Shown piece by piece: positions 1 to 7,032 of a stretch of DNA of 8,016 nt. Both the position numbers and the translations under genes were made by a program. The DNA is taken from contig CAIQPA010000126.1 in the NCBI GenBank assembly GCA_903873545.1, positions 1 through 8,016 of the forward strand. Direction: 5' to 3'. The notes beneath the pieces are model-generated. The model was not told the DNA's origin. It was given only the letters and a program-made list of their open reading frames with translations, and made no database searches. How positions within the stretch are numbered: the stretch's first letter is position 1; each line of letters opens with the position of its first letter. The DNA is from an uncultured delta proteobacterium (GTDB lineage Bacteria; Myxococcota_A; Bradymonadia; REDH01).

Positions 1-1
1 C

Positions 2-934
2 GACTTCAAGCCGCTCGAATGGCTCCGGGTTGTGGGTGGTGCGCGCGCCGAAAACTACGACCAGACCGTGGTGTCGGGTTCGCCCTTCCTCGGGCAGCGG
101 GTCTTCACGCGGGAGACGGTGAAGCGTGGCGAGTTCGACATTCTTCCCTCCGCCGGCCTTGTCTTCGAGGTCGACGAGGGGATGTTCGTTCGGGCAAACT
201 ATGGTGCGAGCGTGGCCCGTCCGCAGGGTCGCGAGGTGGCACCGTTTGCCTTCCAGGACTACGTGCGCCGCAAGACCATCACTGGCAACCCCGACCTCCT
301 TCGCACCTATGTGCACAGCAGCGACCTGCGCTGGGAGTGGTTCCCAAGCAACACGGAGGTGCTCGCCGCGAGCCTCTTCTACAAGGTGCCGCTGCACCCG
401 ATCGAACAGAGCCTCACCCAGGCGGGCGAGATCACCTACGGCAATGCAGAGAGCGCGGAGAGCTATGGAGCAGAGGTGGAGTTCCGTACGGGGTTGAGCG
501 GCCTTGCGAGCGCGCTCGCAGCTCTCTCGGTGGGTGCGAATGCCTCCTTCATCACCTCGAGCGTGACAGTCGGCAAGGAGCAGCAGCGGGCGGCCACCTC
601 TTCGGAGCGGCCGCTTCAGGGACAGGCCTCCTACATGGTCAACGGCTCGCTCTCGTACGAGCCGGAGGCCTCTCCGATCTCGGCGACAGTGCTCTACAAC
701 GTCATGGGCCGGGAGCTCGTGACGGTGGGTCTGCTCGGGCTTCCCGATGTCTACGCGGAGCCCTTTCACAAGGTCGATCTGACGGTGTCGTACGAGCTCA
801 GCGAAGGGCTGAAGCTGAAGGGCGGTGCGCGGAACCTCCTTGGTCAGTCGCGTCGTGCCGAGCAGGGCGGCGTGATCGTGGAAGATGAACTGACCGACAC
901 GGACATCAGCCTGTCTGTCGGCTGGGAGCCCTAG
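2..934 (+). CDS. TonB-dependent outer-membrane receptor, C-terminal part (5' truncated)
   Basis: The frame is open from the first bases of the window to a TAG at 932-934, giving about 310 residues of a protein whose N-terminus lies upstream. The visible part matches the C-terminal beta-barrel of TonB-dependent receptors: alternating amphipathic strands, the segment VARPQGREVAPFAF (about 212-253), then ITGNPDLLRTYVHSSDLRWE (about 278-337), then SLFYKVPLHPIEQS and NAESAESYGAEVEF. Close to the end, HKVDLTVSYELSEGLKLKGG followed by ARNLLGQ resembles the last strands of the barrel. Such receptors import scarce ligands across the outer membrane using TonB-ExbB-ExbD energy. The plug domain and TonB box are outside the window, so the ligand cannot be named. 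The chain ends GWEP, without the usual terminal aromatic residue. The downstream lipoprotein gene suggests a receptor-lipoprotein pair. Family assignment is firm; substrate is unknown. Confidence 0.9.
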   Translation, partial: DFKPLEWLRVVGGARAENYDQTVVSGSPFLGQRVFTRETVKRGEFDILPSAGLVFEVDEGMFVRANYGASVARPQGREVAPFAFQDYVRRKTITGNPDLLRTYVHSSDLRWEWFPSNTEVLAASLFYKVPLHPIEQSLTQAGEITYGNAESAESYGAEVEFRTGLSGLASALAALSVGANASFITSSVTVGKEQQRAATSSERPLQGQASYMVNGSLSYEPEASPISATVLYNVMGRELVTVGLLGLPDVYAEPFHKVDLTVSYELSEGLKLKGGARNLLGQSRRAEQGGVIVEDELTDTDISLSVGWEP

Positions 935-939
935 GCTGT

Positions 940-980
940 TGCACGTGTGTCACATCTTTGTGGCGCACACTTATCGTGCA
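940..980 (+). other. Imperfect stem-loop just after the receptor gene
   Basis: Six bases after the receptor stop codon, TGCACG (940-945) is the exact reverse complement of CGTGCA (975-980). Inside it, TGTG (946-949) can pair with CACA (966-969) and CAC (951-953) with GTG (960-962), leaving small bulges and an ATCTTT loop. No T-run follows, so it does not qualify as an intrinsic terminator. It could be an mRNA 3'-end or processing structure, an operator, or chance. Confidence 0.3.
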
Positions 981-1111
981 TGGCGATGAAATGTCACGGT
1001 TCCGTCGCCTCTCGATCACGCACCTCGTGTTGGATGCAGCACATTCTCAAAGAGGCTGCTGCGCAACGACCCCCATGCGCGGCCTGCCCATCTTCGAAAC
1101 TGGGGTTCAAC

Positions 1112-1115
1112 GGAG
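1112..1115 (+). promoter_or_regulatory. Ribosome binding site deciding the lipoprotein start
   Basis: GGAG lies seven bases before the ATG at 1123, but only one base before the in-frame ATG at 1117. This favours 1123. The in-frame ATG at 1126 is also possible (ten-base spacing). Confidence 0.55.
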
Positions 1116-1122
1116 CATGGTT

Positions 1123-2418
1123 ATGATGAAGCATCTCGTTTGCAGTCTCTCTCTTCTCGCCCTTCTCTCCGGTTGCTCGGAAGAGGAGAGCACCTCGACC
1201 GAAACGGCCGACACCGGCACCCCGGCGGCGACCGAGATCACGGTTAGCTCGGACATCACCGCCGACACCACCTGGGCCAGCGGCTCGATTGTGACGCTTT
1301 CGGCGCTCATCGTCGTGACCGGCAACGCCACGCTCACGATTGAGCCCGGTGTTGTCGTCAAGGGCGACAACGGTTCGGCGCTTGTTATCTCGCGCGGCGC
1401 CAAGCTCAACGCGGCCGGTACGGCTGCCTCGCCGATCATCTTCACCAGCTCCAAGCCTGAGGGCTCGCGCGCCTCGGGCGACTGGGGCGGCGTGGTGCTT
1501 CTTGGCGCCGCGAGCATCAACCTCGCCGGCGGCGAGGGCAACATCGAGGGTATGCCTGCCGGCGCGGCGTCGCTCTACGGCGGCACCGACGACGCGAGCA
1601 GCTGCGGCTCGCTCACCTATGTCCGCATCGAGTTCGCCGGCTACGTGTTCGGCACGGACAACGAGCTGAACGGCCTCACGGTTGGCGGCTGCGGCTCTGC
1701 GACCGAGCTCGACTTCATCCAGAGCCACCTTGGCAAGGATGACGGCGTTGAGTTCTTCGGCGGCACGGCCAGCATCAAGCACCTCCTCATCACGCAGGCC
1801 GCTGACGACTCGCTCGACTTCGACCAAGGCTGGCGCGGCAACGTGCAGTTCCTTGCGATCCAGCAGAGCGCCAGCGTTGGCGACAAGGCCATCGAGGGCG
1901 ACAACCTGAAGGACGTTGTCGACTCGACGCCCCGCTCGCGTCCGACCATCTTCAACGCGACCTTCGTGGGCTCGGGCGCCAATGCCGAGCAGGGTGGTCT
2001 TCACATCCGTCGTGGCGCTGGTCTTGTTCTGAAGAACTCGCTCATCACCGGCTTCCAGGCCGGCGCGATCGACCTTGACGGCGCGACCGTCTCCACGCTC
2101 GTCGGTGACTCGACGCTCGACTTCTCGAACATCGCCTTCTTCGGCAACGGTGCAGACCAGTTCCCGGCCGACGACAACGATGCCGACTTCGACGAGGCTG
2201 CCTACTTCGGCGACGCCGCCAAGGGCTTCGTTGCGGTTGACCCGCAGTTCGCTTCGACCAGCCTGACGGCGCCCGACTTCGCGACGGGCAACACGGCTGT
2301 TGAGAGCGGTGGTGCCACCCCGCCGGCCGGCTTCGACGCCACCGCGACCTACCACGGTGCCTTCGCCCCGACGGGCGCGGCCTGGACCGCTGGCTGGACC
2401 AGCTTCCCCGCGAACTAA
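1123..2418 (+). CDS. Secreted lipoprotein with predicted right-handed parallel beta-helix
   Basis: The protein has 431 residues. A lipoprotein signal peptide is clear: basic start MMKHL, hydrophobic core, and lipobox LLSGC with the lipidated cysteine at residue 18. A Ser/Thr/Glu-rich linker follows (about 19-37). The rest is built of short beta strands with Gly, Asn and Asp turns, for example GNATLTIEPGVVVKG (67-81), GSALVISRGAKLNAAGT (84-100), KDDGVEFFGGTASIKHL (205-221) and DDSLDFDQGWRGNVQF (228-243), as expected for a beta-helix solenoid. Cysteines 161 and 190 could form a disulfide. An acidic stretch DDNDADFDE (350-358) could bind calcium. The C-terminus GAFAPTGAAWTAGWTSFPAN resembles the end of a family I recall from surface proteins beside TonB-dependent receptors, though I cannot check this here. 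A longer open frame reaches back to 958, but the signal peptide and ribosome site support 1123. Leucine is mostly CTC or CTT, unlike the pst genes. Its biochemical role is unknown; surface ligand capture for the receptor is inference. Confidence 0.85.
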   Translation: MMKHLVCSLSLLALLSGCSEEESTSTETADTGTPAATEITVSSDITADTTWASGSIVTLSALIVVTGNATLTIEPGVVVKGDNGSALVISRGAKLNAAGTAASPIIFTSSKPEGSRASGDWGGVVLLGAASINLAGGEGNIEGMPAGAASLYGGTDDASSCGSLTYVRIEFAGYVFGTDNELNGLTVGGCGSATELDFIQSHLGKDDGVEFFGGTASIKHLLITQAADDSLDFDQGWRGNVQFLAIQQSASVGDKAIEGDNLKDVVDSTPRSRPTIFNATFVGSGANAEQGGLHIRRGAGLVLKNSLITGFQAGAIDLDGATVSTLVGDSTLDFSNIAFFGNGADQFPADDNDADFDEAAYFGDAAKGFVAVDPQFASTSLTAPDFATGNTAVESGGATPPAGFDATATYHGAFAPTGAAWTAGWTSFPAN

Positions 2419-2432
2419 TCTCGAACGGTTCT

Positions 2433-2472
2433 GTCGCCGCGGTGCCTTGTGTGCCGCGGCGACCGCATTTTT
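2433..2472 (+). terminator. Rho-independent terminator after the lipoprotein gene
   Basis: A perfect 10-bp inverted repeat, GTCGCCGCGG (2433-2442) and CCGCGGCGAC (2454-2463), encloses an 11-base loop. TTTTT follows at 2468-2472. It begins 15 bases after the lipoprotein stop codon. It should end the receptor/lipoprotein transcript and make the pst operon depend mostly on its own promoter. Confidence 0.85.
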
Positions 2473-2477
2473 GGGGC

Positions 2478-2516
2478 TGCGATTGTTGGTTCGCCTGGTG
2501 TCCAGGCGGCATCGCA
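2478..2516 (+). other. Second stem-loop, in the pstS upstream region
   Basis: An outer stem pairs TGCGAT (2478-2483) with ATCGCA (2511-2516). An inner perfect 7-bp stem pairs CGCCTGG (2492-2498) with CCAGGCG (2502-2508) around a 3-base TGT loop. No T-run follows. It starts only five bases after the terminator's T-run and about 75 bases before pstS. It may be a leader structure or a repetitive palindromic element; function is not shown. Confidence 0.45.
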
Positions 2517-2557
2517 CTTGCCTCTATCGGCTGAGCGTGGAAGGGTTGAGCGGCAGG

Positions 2558-2583
2558 GTGCCGATGCGGTGCTTGTGCCGATG
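2558..2583 (+). repeat. Direct repeat GTGCCGATG x2 next to the pstS ribosome site
   Basis: GTGCCGATG occurs at 2558-2566 and again at 2575-2583, a 17-base period. The second copy abuts the GGAG ribosome site (2583-2586). Both copies contain GCCGAT, which is complementary to ATCGGC at 2526-2531, so the upstream segment could pair with either copy. A looser repeat, GGCTGAGCG (2529-2537) and GGTTGAGCG (2544-2552), lies just upstream. This could be an operator or a translational control element, or coincidence. Confidence 0.35.
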
Positions 2584-2592
2584 GAGTGACCG

Positions 2593-3696
2593 ATGATGAA
2601 GCTGGTAACGCAGGCTGTTGTGGGATGTTTGGCATCGGTGTTGCTGGTTGCCTGCGGCGGTCGCGGTGAGCCTGCTGCTCCCGCGCAGCAGGGCTCCGGA
2701 AGCGGCGCCGCTACTCCCGCTGTGCTGGGGGCAGAGATCCGCATGGATGGCTCGAGCACGCTGCTGCCGCTCAGTGAGGCGGTTGCGGAGGAGTTCCAGA
2801 AGCAGCGGCCTTCACGCGTGACGGTACGGGCCTCGGGCACGGGCGGCGGCTTTCAGAAGTTCTGTAGCGGCGAGATCGATATCGCTGGCGCGTCGCGTCC
2901 GATCAGGCCAGCGGAGCTGAAGGCCTGCGCCGATAAGGGAGTTGCCTTCATTGAGGTTGCTGCGGCCTACGATGCTCTTTCGGTGGTGGTCAATCCGCAG
3001 AACAGCTGGGTCGACTTTCTCACGGTCGCAGAGCTGAAGCGGATGTGGGAGCCTGATGCGCAGAAGCGGGTGACGAGGTGGAGCCAGGTCCGGTCATCGT
3101 GGCCCGATGAGGAGATTCGGCTGTTCGGCGCTGGCGTGGACTCCGGTACCTACGATTACTTCACGAAGGCGGTCGTCGGAACCGAGCATGCGAGCCGAGG
3201 CGACTACACCTCGAGTGAGGACGACAATGTTCTGGTGCAGGGCGTTACGACGGACAAGCTGGCGCTCGGCTTTTTTGGCTACTCCTACTTCGCGGAGAAT
3301 GCGGGGAAGCTGCGGGTGGTGCCAATTGATGACGGCATCGCCGAGAACGGCCCTGGCCCGGTTGCGCCATCGGCTGCGACGGTCCTCGCTGGGACCTATC
3401 AGCCGCTCGCGCGGCCGCTCTTTGTCTATGTTTCGGTGGCAAGCCTCGCGCGCCCTGAGGTCAAGGCGCTTGTTGGCTTCTACGTCGCGAATGCCGCACG
3501 ACTCTCGAAGGAGGTGGGCTTCATTCCGCTCGCTGCCAAGACTTCGGCTGCAGTGCAGGCGCGGTTCGCTGGGGGCAAGACTGGTACGCTCTTCGCCGAT
3601 GGCTCCGCAGTTGGCGTGAAGCTCGACGATGCGCTGAGGCTTGCGGAAGCTGGTCAAACTGCAGGGTCGGGGAGCGGCGCCCCGTCGGTCAAGTAG
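2593..3696 (+). CDS. pstS: Periplasmic phosphate-binding lipoprotein PstS
   Basis: PstS captures inorganic phosphate in the periplasm and delivers it to the PstCAB transporter. The 367-residue protein starts with a lipoprotein signal peptide and lipobox LVAC (Cys21), so it is likely membrane-anchored. A Gly/Ala/Pro linker (about 22-47) precedes the binding domain. Expected PstS signatures are present: DGSST (52-56), SGTGGGFQKFCSGEIDIAGA (81-100, with Asp96), SRPI directly after it, and DSGTYDYF (183-190), which supply the hydroxyl and amide ligands typical of phosphate binding. A stretch around SSEDDNVLVQGV (207-218) is also typical. GGAG at 2583-2586 sits six bases before the chosen ATG; the adjacent ATG at 2596 is the alternative. 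The Ser/Gly-rich tail (about 354-367) is probably disordered. It is the first gene of the operon, eight bases before pstC. Confidence 0.95.
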   Translation: MMKLVTQAVVGCLASVLLVACGGRGEPAAPAQQGSGSGAATPAVLGAEIRMDGSSTLLPLSEAVAEEFQKQRPSRVTVRASGTGGGFQKFCSGEIDIAGASRPIRPAELKACADKGVAFIEVAAAYDALSVVVNPQNSWVDFLTVAELKRMWEPDAQKRVTRWSQVRSSWPDEEIRLFGAGVDSGTYDYFTKAVVGTEHASRGDYTSSEDDNVLVQGVTTDKLALGFFGYSYFAENAGKLRVVPIDDGIAENGPGPVAPSAATVLAGTYQPLARPLFVYVSVASLARPEVKALVGFYVANAARLSKEVGFIPLAAKTSAAVQARFAGGKTGTLFADGSAVGVKLDDALRLAEAGQTAGSGSGAPSVK

Positions 3697-3704
3697 CGCA
3701 TCCG

Positions 3705-4613
3705 ATGGAGCACGACGCACCATCTCTGAGCCGCGTCCAGCGGCCACTCGCTGAGGTTGTCATCGAGGCGCTGCTGCGGCTGGCCGCGATGGTTTCGGTG
3801 GTGACGACGGCCGCGATCGTGCTGACACTCGGACTGGAGAGTGCGGCCTTCTTCTCGGAGGTGGCGCCTGCAGCCTTCCTTTTCGATACGGAGTGGACGC
3901 CGCTGTTTGCGCAGCAGCATTTTGGCATCTGGCCGCTGGTCTGCGGGACGGTCATGACCTCGTTCATTGCGATGGCGGTTGCGGTTCCGTTCGGGCTGCT
4001 GGCAGCGATTCAGATGAGCGAGTTTTCGTCGCCGCGTGTGCGGTTCTGGCTCAAGCCAAGCGTGGAGGTGCTCGCTGGTGTTCCGACGGTTGTCTACGGG
4101 TATGTGGCGCTCATCTTTGTGACGCCGGTGCTGCAGCAGGTGATGCCGAGCATCGGTGCCTTCAACGCGCTGGCGCCCGGCCTGGTGATGGGGCTGATGA
4201 TCATGCCGACGGTCGCGTCGCTGAGTGAGGATGCAATCCGTGCGGTGCCGGTTAGCCTTCGAGAGGCATCGCTGGGGCTGGGCGTGGGGCGGGTGTCGAC
4301 GATTGTCCGGGTCGTGTTGCCGTCGGCCTTTTCGGGGATCGCGGCCTCGGTGATTCTTGGTACATCCCGGGCGGTGGGAGAGACGATGATCGTTGCGATC
4401 GCGGCGGGCCAACAGCCTCGATTGACGCTTGATCCGACGGTGCCGATCGCAACGATGACGGCCTTCATCGTGCAGGTGAGCATGGGTGATACGCCGCAGG
4501 GGACGCTGGAGTACAAGAGCATCTATGTGGTGGGAGCAGCGCTGTTTGTGATGACCTTCGTGATGAACTGGGTGAGCTACAAACTCTCGCGGCGGTATCG
4601 GAGGCTCACATGA
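3705..4613 (+). CDS. pstC: Phosphate ABC transporter permease PstC
   Basis: PstC is one of two inner-membrane permeases that form the phosphate channel. The 302-residue protein shows about six hydrophobic segments, the first near residues 25-48. The PstC signature EVLAGVPTVVYGY lies at 121-133. The cytoplasmic EAA loop that docks onto PstB reads REASLGLGVG (186-195) and continues to VVLPSAFSGI (203-212). SRAVGETM (221-228) follows, as in other PstC proteins. No clear ribosome site precedes the ATG, which lies eight bases after the pstS stop, so translation is probably coupled to pstS. The stop codon overlaps the pstA start as ATGA. Confidence 0.95.
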   Translation: MEHDAPSLSRVQRPLAEVVIEALLRLAAMVSVVTTAAIVLTLGLESAAFFSEVAPAAFLFDTEWTPLFAQQHFGIWPLVCGTVMTSFIAMAVAVPFGLLAAIQMSEFSSPRVRFWLKPSVEVLAGVPTVVYGYVALIFVTPVLQQVMPSIGAFNALAPGLVMGLMIMPTVASLSEDAIRAVPVSLREASLGLGVGRVSTIVRVVLPSAFSGIAASVILGTSRAVGETMIVAIAAGQQPRLTLDPTVPIATMTAFIVQVSMGDTPQGTLEYKSIYVVGAALFVMTFVMNWVSYKLSRRYRRLT

Positions 4614-5470
4614 TCGCGATGCGCCGCAGGGCCGTGCCAGTGGGGGAGATCGTGTTCCGCGCGCTCTGCCTTGGTGCGGTGGTGGTGCCGTTGGTGGCGC
4701 TGGTGGCGCTGCTGGCGGCGGTGATCGCAGAGGGTGTCGGGCGGCTGGATGCAGACTTTGTGATGAGGTTCCCAAGCCGGATTGCCTCGGCGGCGGGTAT
4801 TCTGCCTGCGTTGGCGGGCAGCATTGCGCTTGTGCTGCTCACGATGCTGATTGCGGTACCGGTCGCGGTGGGCGCAGCGCTCTACCTCGAGGAGTATGGC
4901 AAGCGTGGTCGGTTTGCGGGGGTAATCGAGGTGAACATCACCAATCTGGCTGGCGTTCCGTCGGTGATTTACGGGCTGCTCGGACTGGAGATTTTCGTTC
5001 GTTTTCTGTCGCTTCGTCAGAGCCTGATTGCGGGTGCGCTCACGCTGTCGCTGCTGGTGATGCCGGTCATCATTACAGCCTCGCGTGAGTCGATTCGGAC
5101 GGTGCCCCATGCGCTGCGAGAGGCGGCGCTGGGGATGGGCGCGACACGGTGGGGCATGGTTCGGGGCGTGGTACTTCCGATGGCCGCGCCAGGGATGATC
5201 ACAGGGTCGATTCTGGCGCTGTCGCGCGCCTTTGGGGAGTCGGCGCCGCTTATCATTGTGGGTGCAGCGACCTTCATTACCTTTCTGCCGACCGGGGTGA
5301 TGTCGTCCTACAGCACGCTGCCGATTCAGATCTTCAACTGGGTATCGCGCCCGCAGGAGGCCTTTCAGGCGAACGCGGCCGCGGGCATCGTGGTACTGTT
5401 GGCGGCGGTTCTCTGTCTCAACGCGGTGGCGGTGCTGGTGCGTCACCGGCTTCAGCGTCGCCGAAACTAG
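4610..5470 (+). CDS. pstA: Phosphate ABC transporter permease PstA
   Basis: PstA is the second permease of the phosphate channel and partners PstC. The 286-residue protein has about six hydrophobic segments, beginning at residues 18-41. The PstA signature NLAGVPSVIYGLLGLEIF lies at 112-129. The EAA loop for contact with PstB is REAALGMGATRWGMVRG (170-186) followed by VVLPMAAPGM. SRAFGESAPL (205-214) is typical of PstA rather than PstC, where GET replaces GES. GGAGG at 4600-4604 lies five bases before the ATG, which overlaps the pstC stop by four bases. This indicates translational coupling and near-equal production of the two permeases. Confidence 0.95.
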   Translation: MIAMRRRAVPVGEIVFRALCLGAVVVPLVALVALLAAVIAEGVGRLDADFVMRFPSRIASAAGILPALAGSIALVLLTMLIAVPVAVGAALYLEEYGKRGRFAGVIEVNITNLAGVPSVIYGLLGLEIFVRFLSLRQSLIAGALTLSLLVMPVIITASRESIRTVPHALREAALGMGATRWGMVRGVVLPMAAPGMITGSILALSRAFGESAPLIIVGAATFITFLPTGVMSSYSTLPIQIFNWVSRPQEAFQANAAAGIVVLLAAVLCLNAVAVLVRHRLQRRRN

Positions 5471-5479
5471 GAGCATCTG

Positions 5480-6319
5480 ATGGAGAGCGAGCAGGAGCAA
5501 GGCGCAGGGGCGCTAGGGATGGCGTCGGGTTCGGTCCTTCGCGGGCTTCCTACGGGTGCGGAGGGGACCTCCATCGAGGCGCTGGGGCTCAACGCTTTTT
5601 ACGGCCAGAAGCAGGTGCTGCGTGAGGTCTCGATGAAGATTCGGGGTGGCTGCGTGACGGCGGTCATCGGGCCGTCGGGCTGTGGCAAATCGACCTTCAT
5701 CCGCTGCCTCAATCGGATGCATGAGTTGGGTGCGGGTGCGCGGGTCACGGGTCGGGTGGCGCTGGACGGCCAAGACATCTACGCGCCGACGGTCGATCCT
5801 GCGCTGCTGCGCCGTCGGGTGGGGATGGTGTTCCAGGAGCCGAACCCCTTTCCGACGATGAACATCCGCGACAATGTGCTTTCGGGTCTTGCGATGACGG
5901 GCCGTCTTGCGGCCGGCCAGGCCGATGAGATTGTGGAGCGTTCGTTGCGTGCAGCGGCGCTCTGGGAGGAGGTGCGGGACAAGCTGAAGGAGCCTGGCCT
6001 GGGCCTCTCCGGAGGCCAGCAGCAGCGGCTCTGCATCGCACGGGCGCTGGCGGTGGAGCCGGACGTGCTGTTGATGGATGAGCCCTGCTCGGCGCTCGAT
6101 CCGATTGCGACGGCCCGCATCGAGGAGTTGATTCACACGCTGGCGGGGAAGTTCACGATTGTCATCGTGACACACAACATGCAGCAGGCGGCCCGGGTGT
6201 CGCACGACACGGCCTTCTTTCTGGGTGGCGCGCTGGTCGAACTGGCACCGACGAACCGATTGTTTACATCGCCTAGAGACAGCCGTACCGAGGACTACAT
6301 CACCGGCAAGTTCGGGTAG
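5480..6319 (+). CDS. pstB: Phosphate ABC transporter ATPase PstB
   Basis: PstB hydrolyses ATP on the cytoplasmic face to drive phosphate import through PstCA. All nucleotide-binding motifs are intact in 279 residues: Walker A GPSGCGKST (64-72), Q-loop VFQEPNPFP (117-125, Gln119), ABC signature LSGGQQQR (176-183), Walker B VLLMDEP (196-202), D-loop SALD (204-207) and the switch histidine in VTHN (His232). The VFQEPNPFP motif and the ending TEDYITGKFG are specific to PstB within ABC ATPases. AGGAG at 5469-5473, overlapping the pstA stop, lies six bases before the ATG. The first 30 residues are a polar, Gly-rich extension somewhat longer than in E. coli PstB. A later start would be possible, but the ribosome site favours this one. 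Confidence 0.96.
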   Translation: MESEQEQGAGALGMASGSVLRGLPTGAEGTSIEALGLNAFYGQKQVLREVSMKIRGGCVTAVIGPSGCGKSTFIRCLNRMHELGAGARVTGRVALDGQDIYAPTVDPALLRRRVGMVFQEPNPFPTMNIRDNVLSGLAMTGRLAAGQADEIVERSLRAAALWEEVRDKLKEPGLGLSGGQQQRLCIARALAVEPDVLLMDEPCSALDPIATARIEELIHTLAGKFTIVIVTHNMQQAARVSHDTAFFLGGALVELAPTNRLFTSPRDSRTEDYITGKFG

Positions 6320-6330
6320 GAGAAGGGGTG

Positions 6331-7032
6331 ATGCAGCGACGACACACAGACAGTGCATTCGAGGCCGAGCTGAGCGAGCTGTGTGAGCGGCTGGTGCTGA
6401 TGGCGGAGCGTGCTGCGGTGATGGTGGAGACGTCGGTGTCGGCGCTGGTGGCGCGGGACACGATTCAGGCGCGGCAGACGCTGGCGCTGGATGCGCGGGT
6501 GAATCGTGACGAGTTGGAGCTCGATGAGATGTGTCTGCTGCTGCTTGCGAAGCGTCAGCCGATGGCGTCGGATCTGCGACTGATCGCGGTGGTGCTGAAG
6601 CTTGTGACAGACATCGAGCGCATCGCTGACCTTGCGAAGAATGTTGCGGAGCGTGTGCTGGATTTGAATGCGGAGCCGCCGGTCCGGGAGATGGAGGATG
6701 TGGCGCAGATGTGCGCGCTGGTGCTGGAGATTTACCGGGAATCGATCGCGGCGTTTGCGACGCTGGATGTGGCAAAGGCGCGGACGGTGATCGAGCGGGA
6801 CGACGAGATTGACGAGGCCTATCACACGCTGTTCCGGAGCATGCTGCTGCAGATGGTGTCGGATGCGGCGACGGTGGAGCGGGGCATTCATGTGCAGTCG
6901 GTGGTGAAGTACTTGGAGCGTATCGGCGACCATGCGACGAACCTGGCGGAGCATGTGATTTTTGTGGCCGAGGGACTCGATGTCCGTCATCGCGGATTGG
7001 CGAGCCAAGAGGGCGGCTCCGATGGGCAGTGA
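6331..7032 (+). CDS. phoU: Phosphate signalling protein PhoU
   Basis: PhoU is a cytoplasmic helical protein that links the PstSCAB transporter to the PhoR/PhoB two-component system and restrains phosphate uptake. The 233-residue product is all-helical with two tandem PhoU repeats. Each carries the metal-binding type motif: DIERIADLAKNVAE (94-107) and YLERIGDHATNLAE (194-207). AKRQPMASDLRLI (73-85) is the conserved segment before the first motif. AGGAG at 6318-6322 lies eight bases before the ATG at 6331. A GTG at 6328 directly upstream is an alternative start adding one residue. The gene follows pstB by 11 bases and overlaps the next small gene by 11 bases. No phoB or phoR is seen in the window. 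Confidence 0.94.
   Translation: MQRRHTDSAFEAELSELCERLVLMAERAAVMVETSVSALVARDTIQARQTLALDARVNRDELELDEMCLLLLAKRQPMASDLRLIAVVLKLVTDIERIADLAKNVAERVLDLNAEPPVREMEDVAQMCALVLEIYRESIAAFATLDVAKARTVIERDDEIDEAYHTLFRSMLLQMVSDAATVERGIHVQSVVKYLERIGDHATNLAEHVIFVAEGLDVRHRGLASQEGGSDGQ

Noticed and set aside
947..964. Possible Pho box GTGTCAC-4-TTGTGGC upstream of the lipoprotein
   Set aside because: The first half matches CTGTCAT at five of seven positions but the second at only three. The similarity is within chance, and the bases also belong to the hairpin at 940-980.
958..1122. N-terminal extension of the lipoprotein to an ATG at 958
   Set aside because: It would place 55 extra residues before a textbook lipoprotein signal peptide, and a ribosome site supports the start at 1123.
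994..2517. 507-codon open frame on the minus strand opposite the lipoprotein gene
   Set aside because: It is Arg/Gly/Val/Glu-rich with no domain signal and exactly mirrors the codon bias of the sense gene, whose signal peptide and beta-helix pattern are clear.
3654..5500. Two long minus-strand open frames opposite pstC and pstA (373 and 307 codons)
   Set aside because: Both are His/Arg/Gln-rich low-complexity translations antisense to well-supported permease genes.
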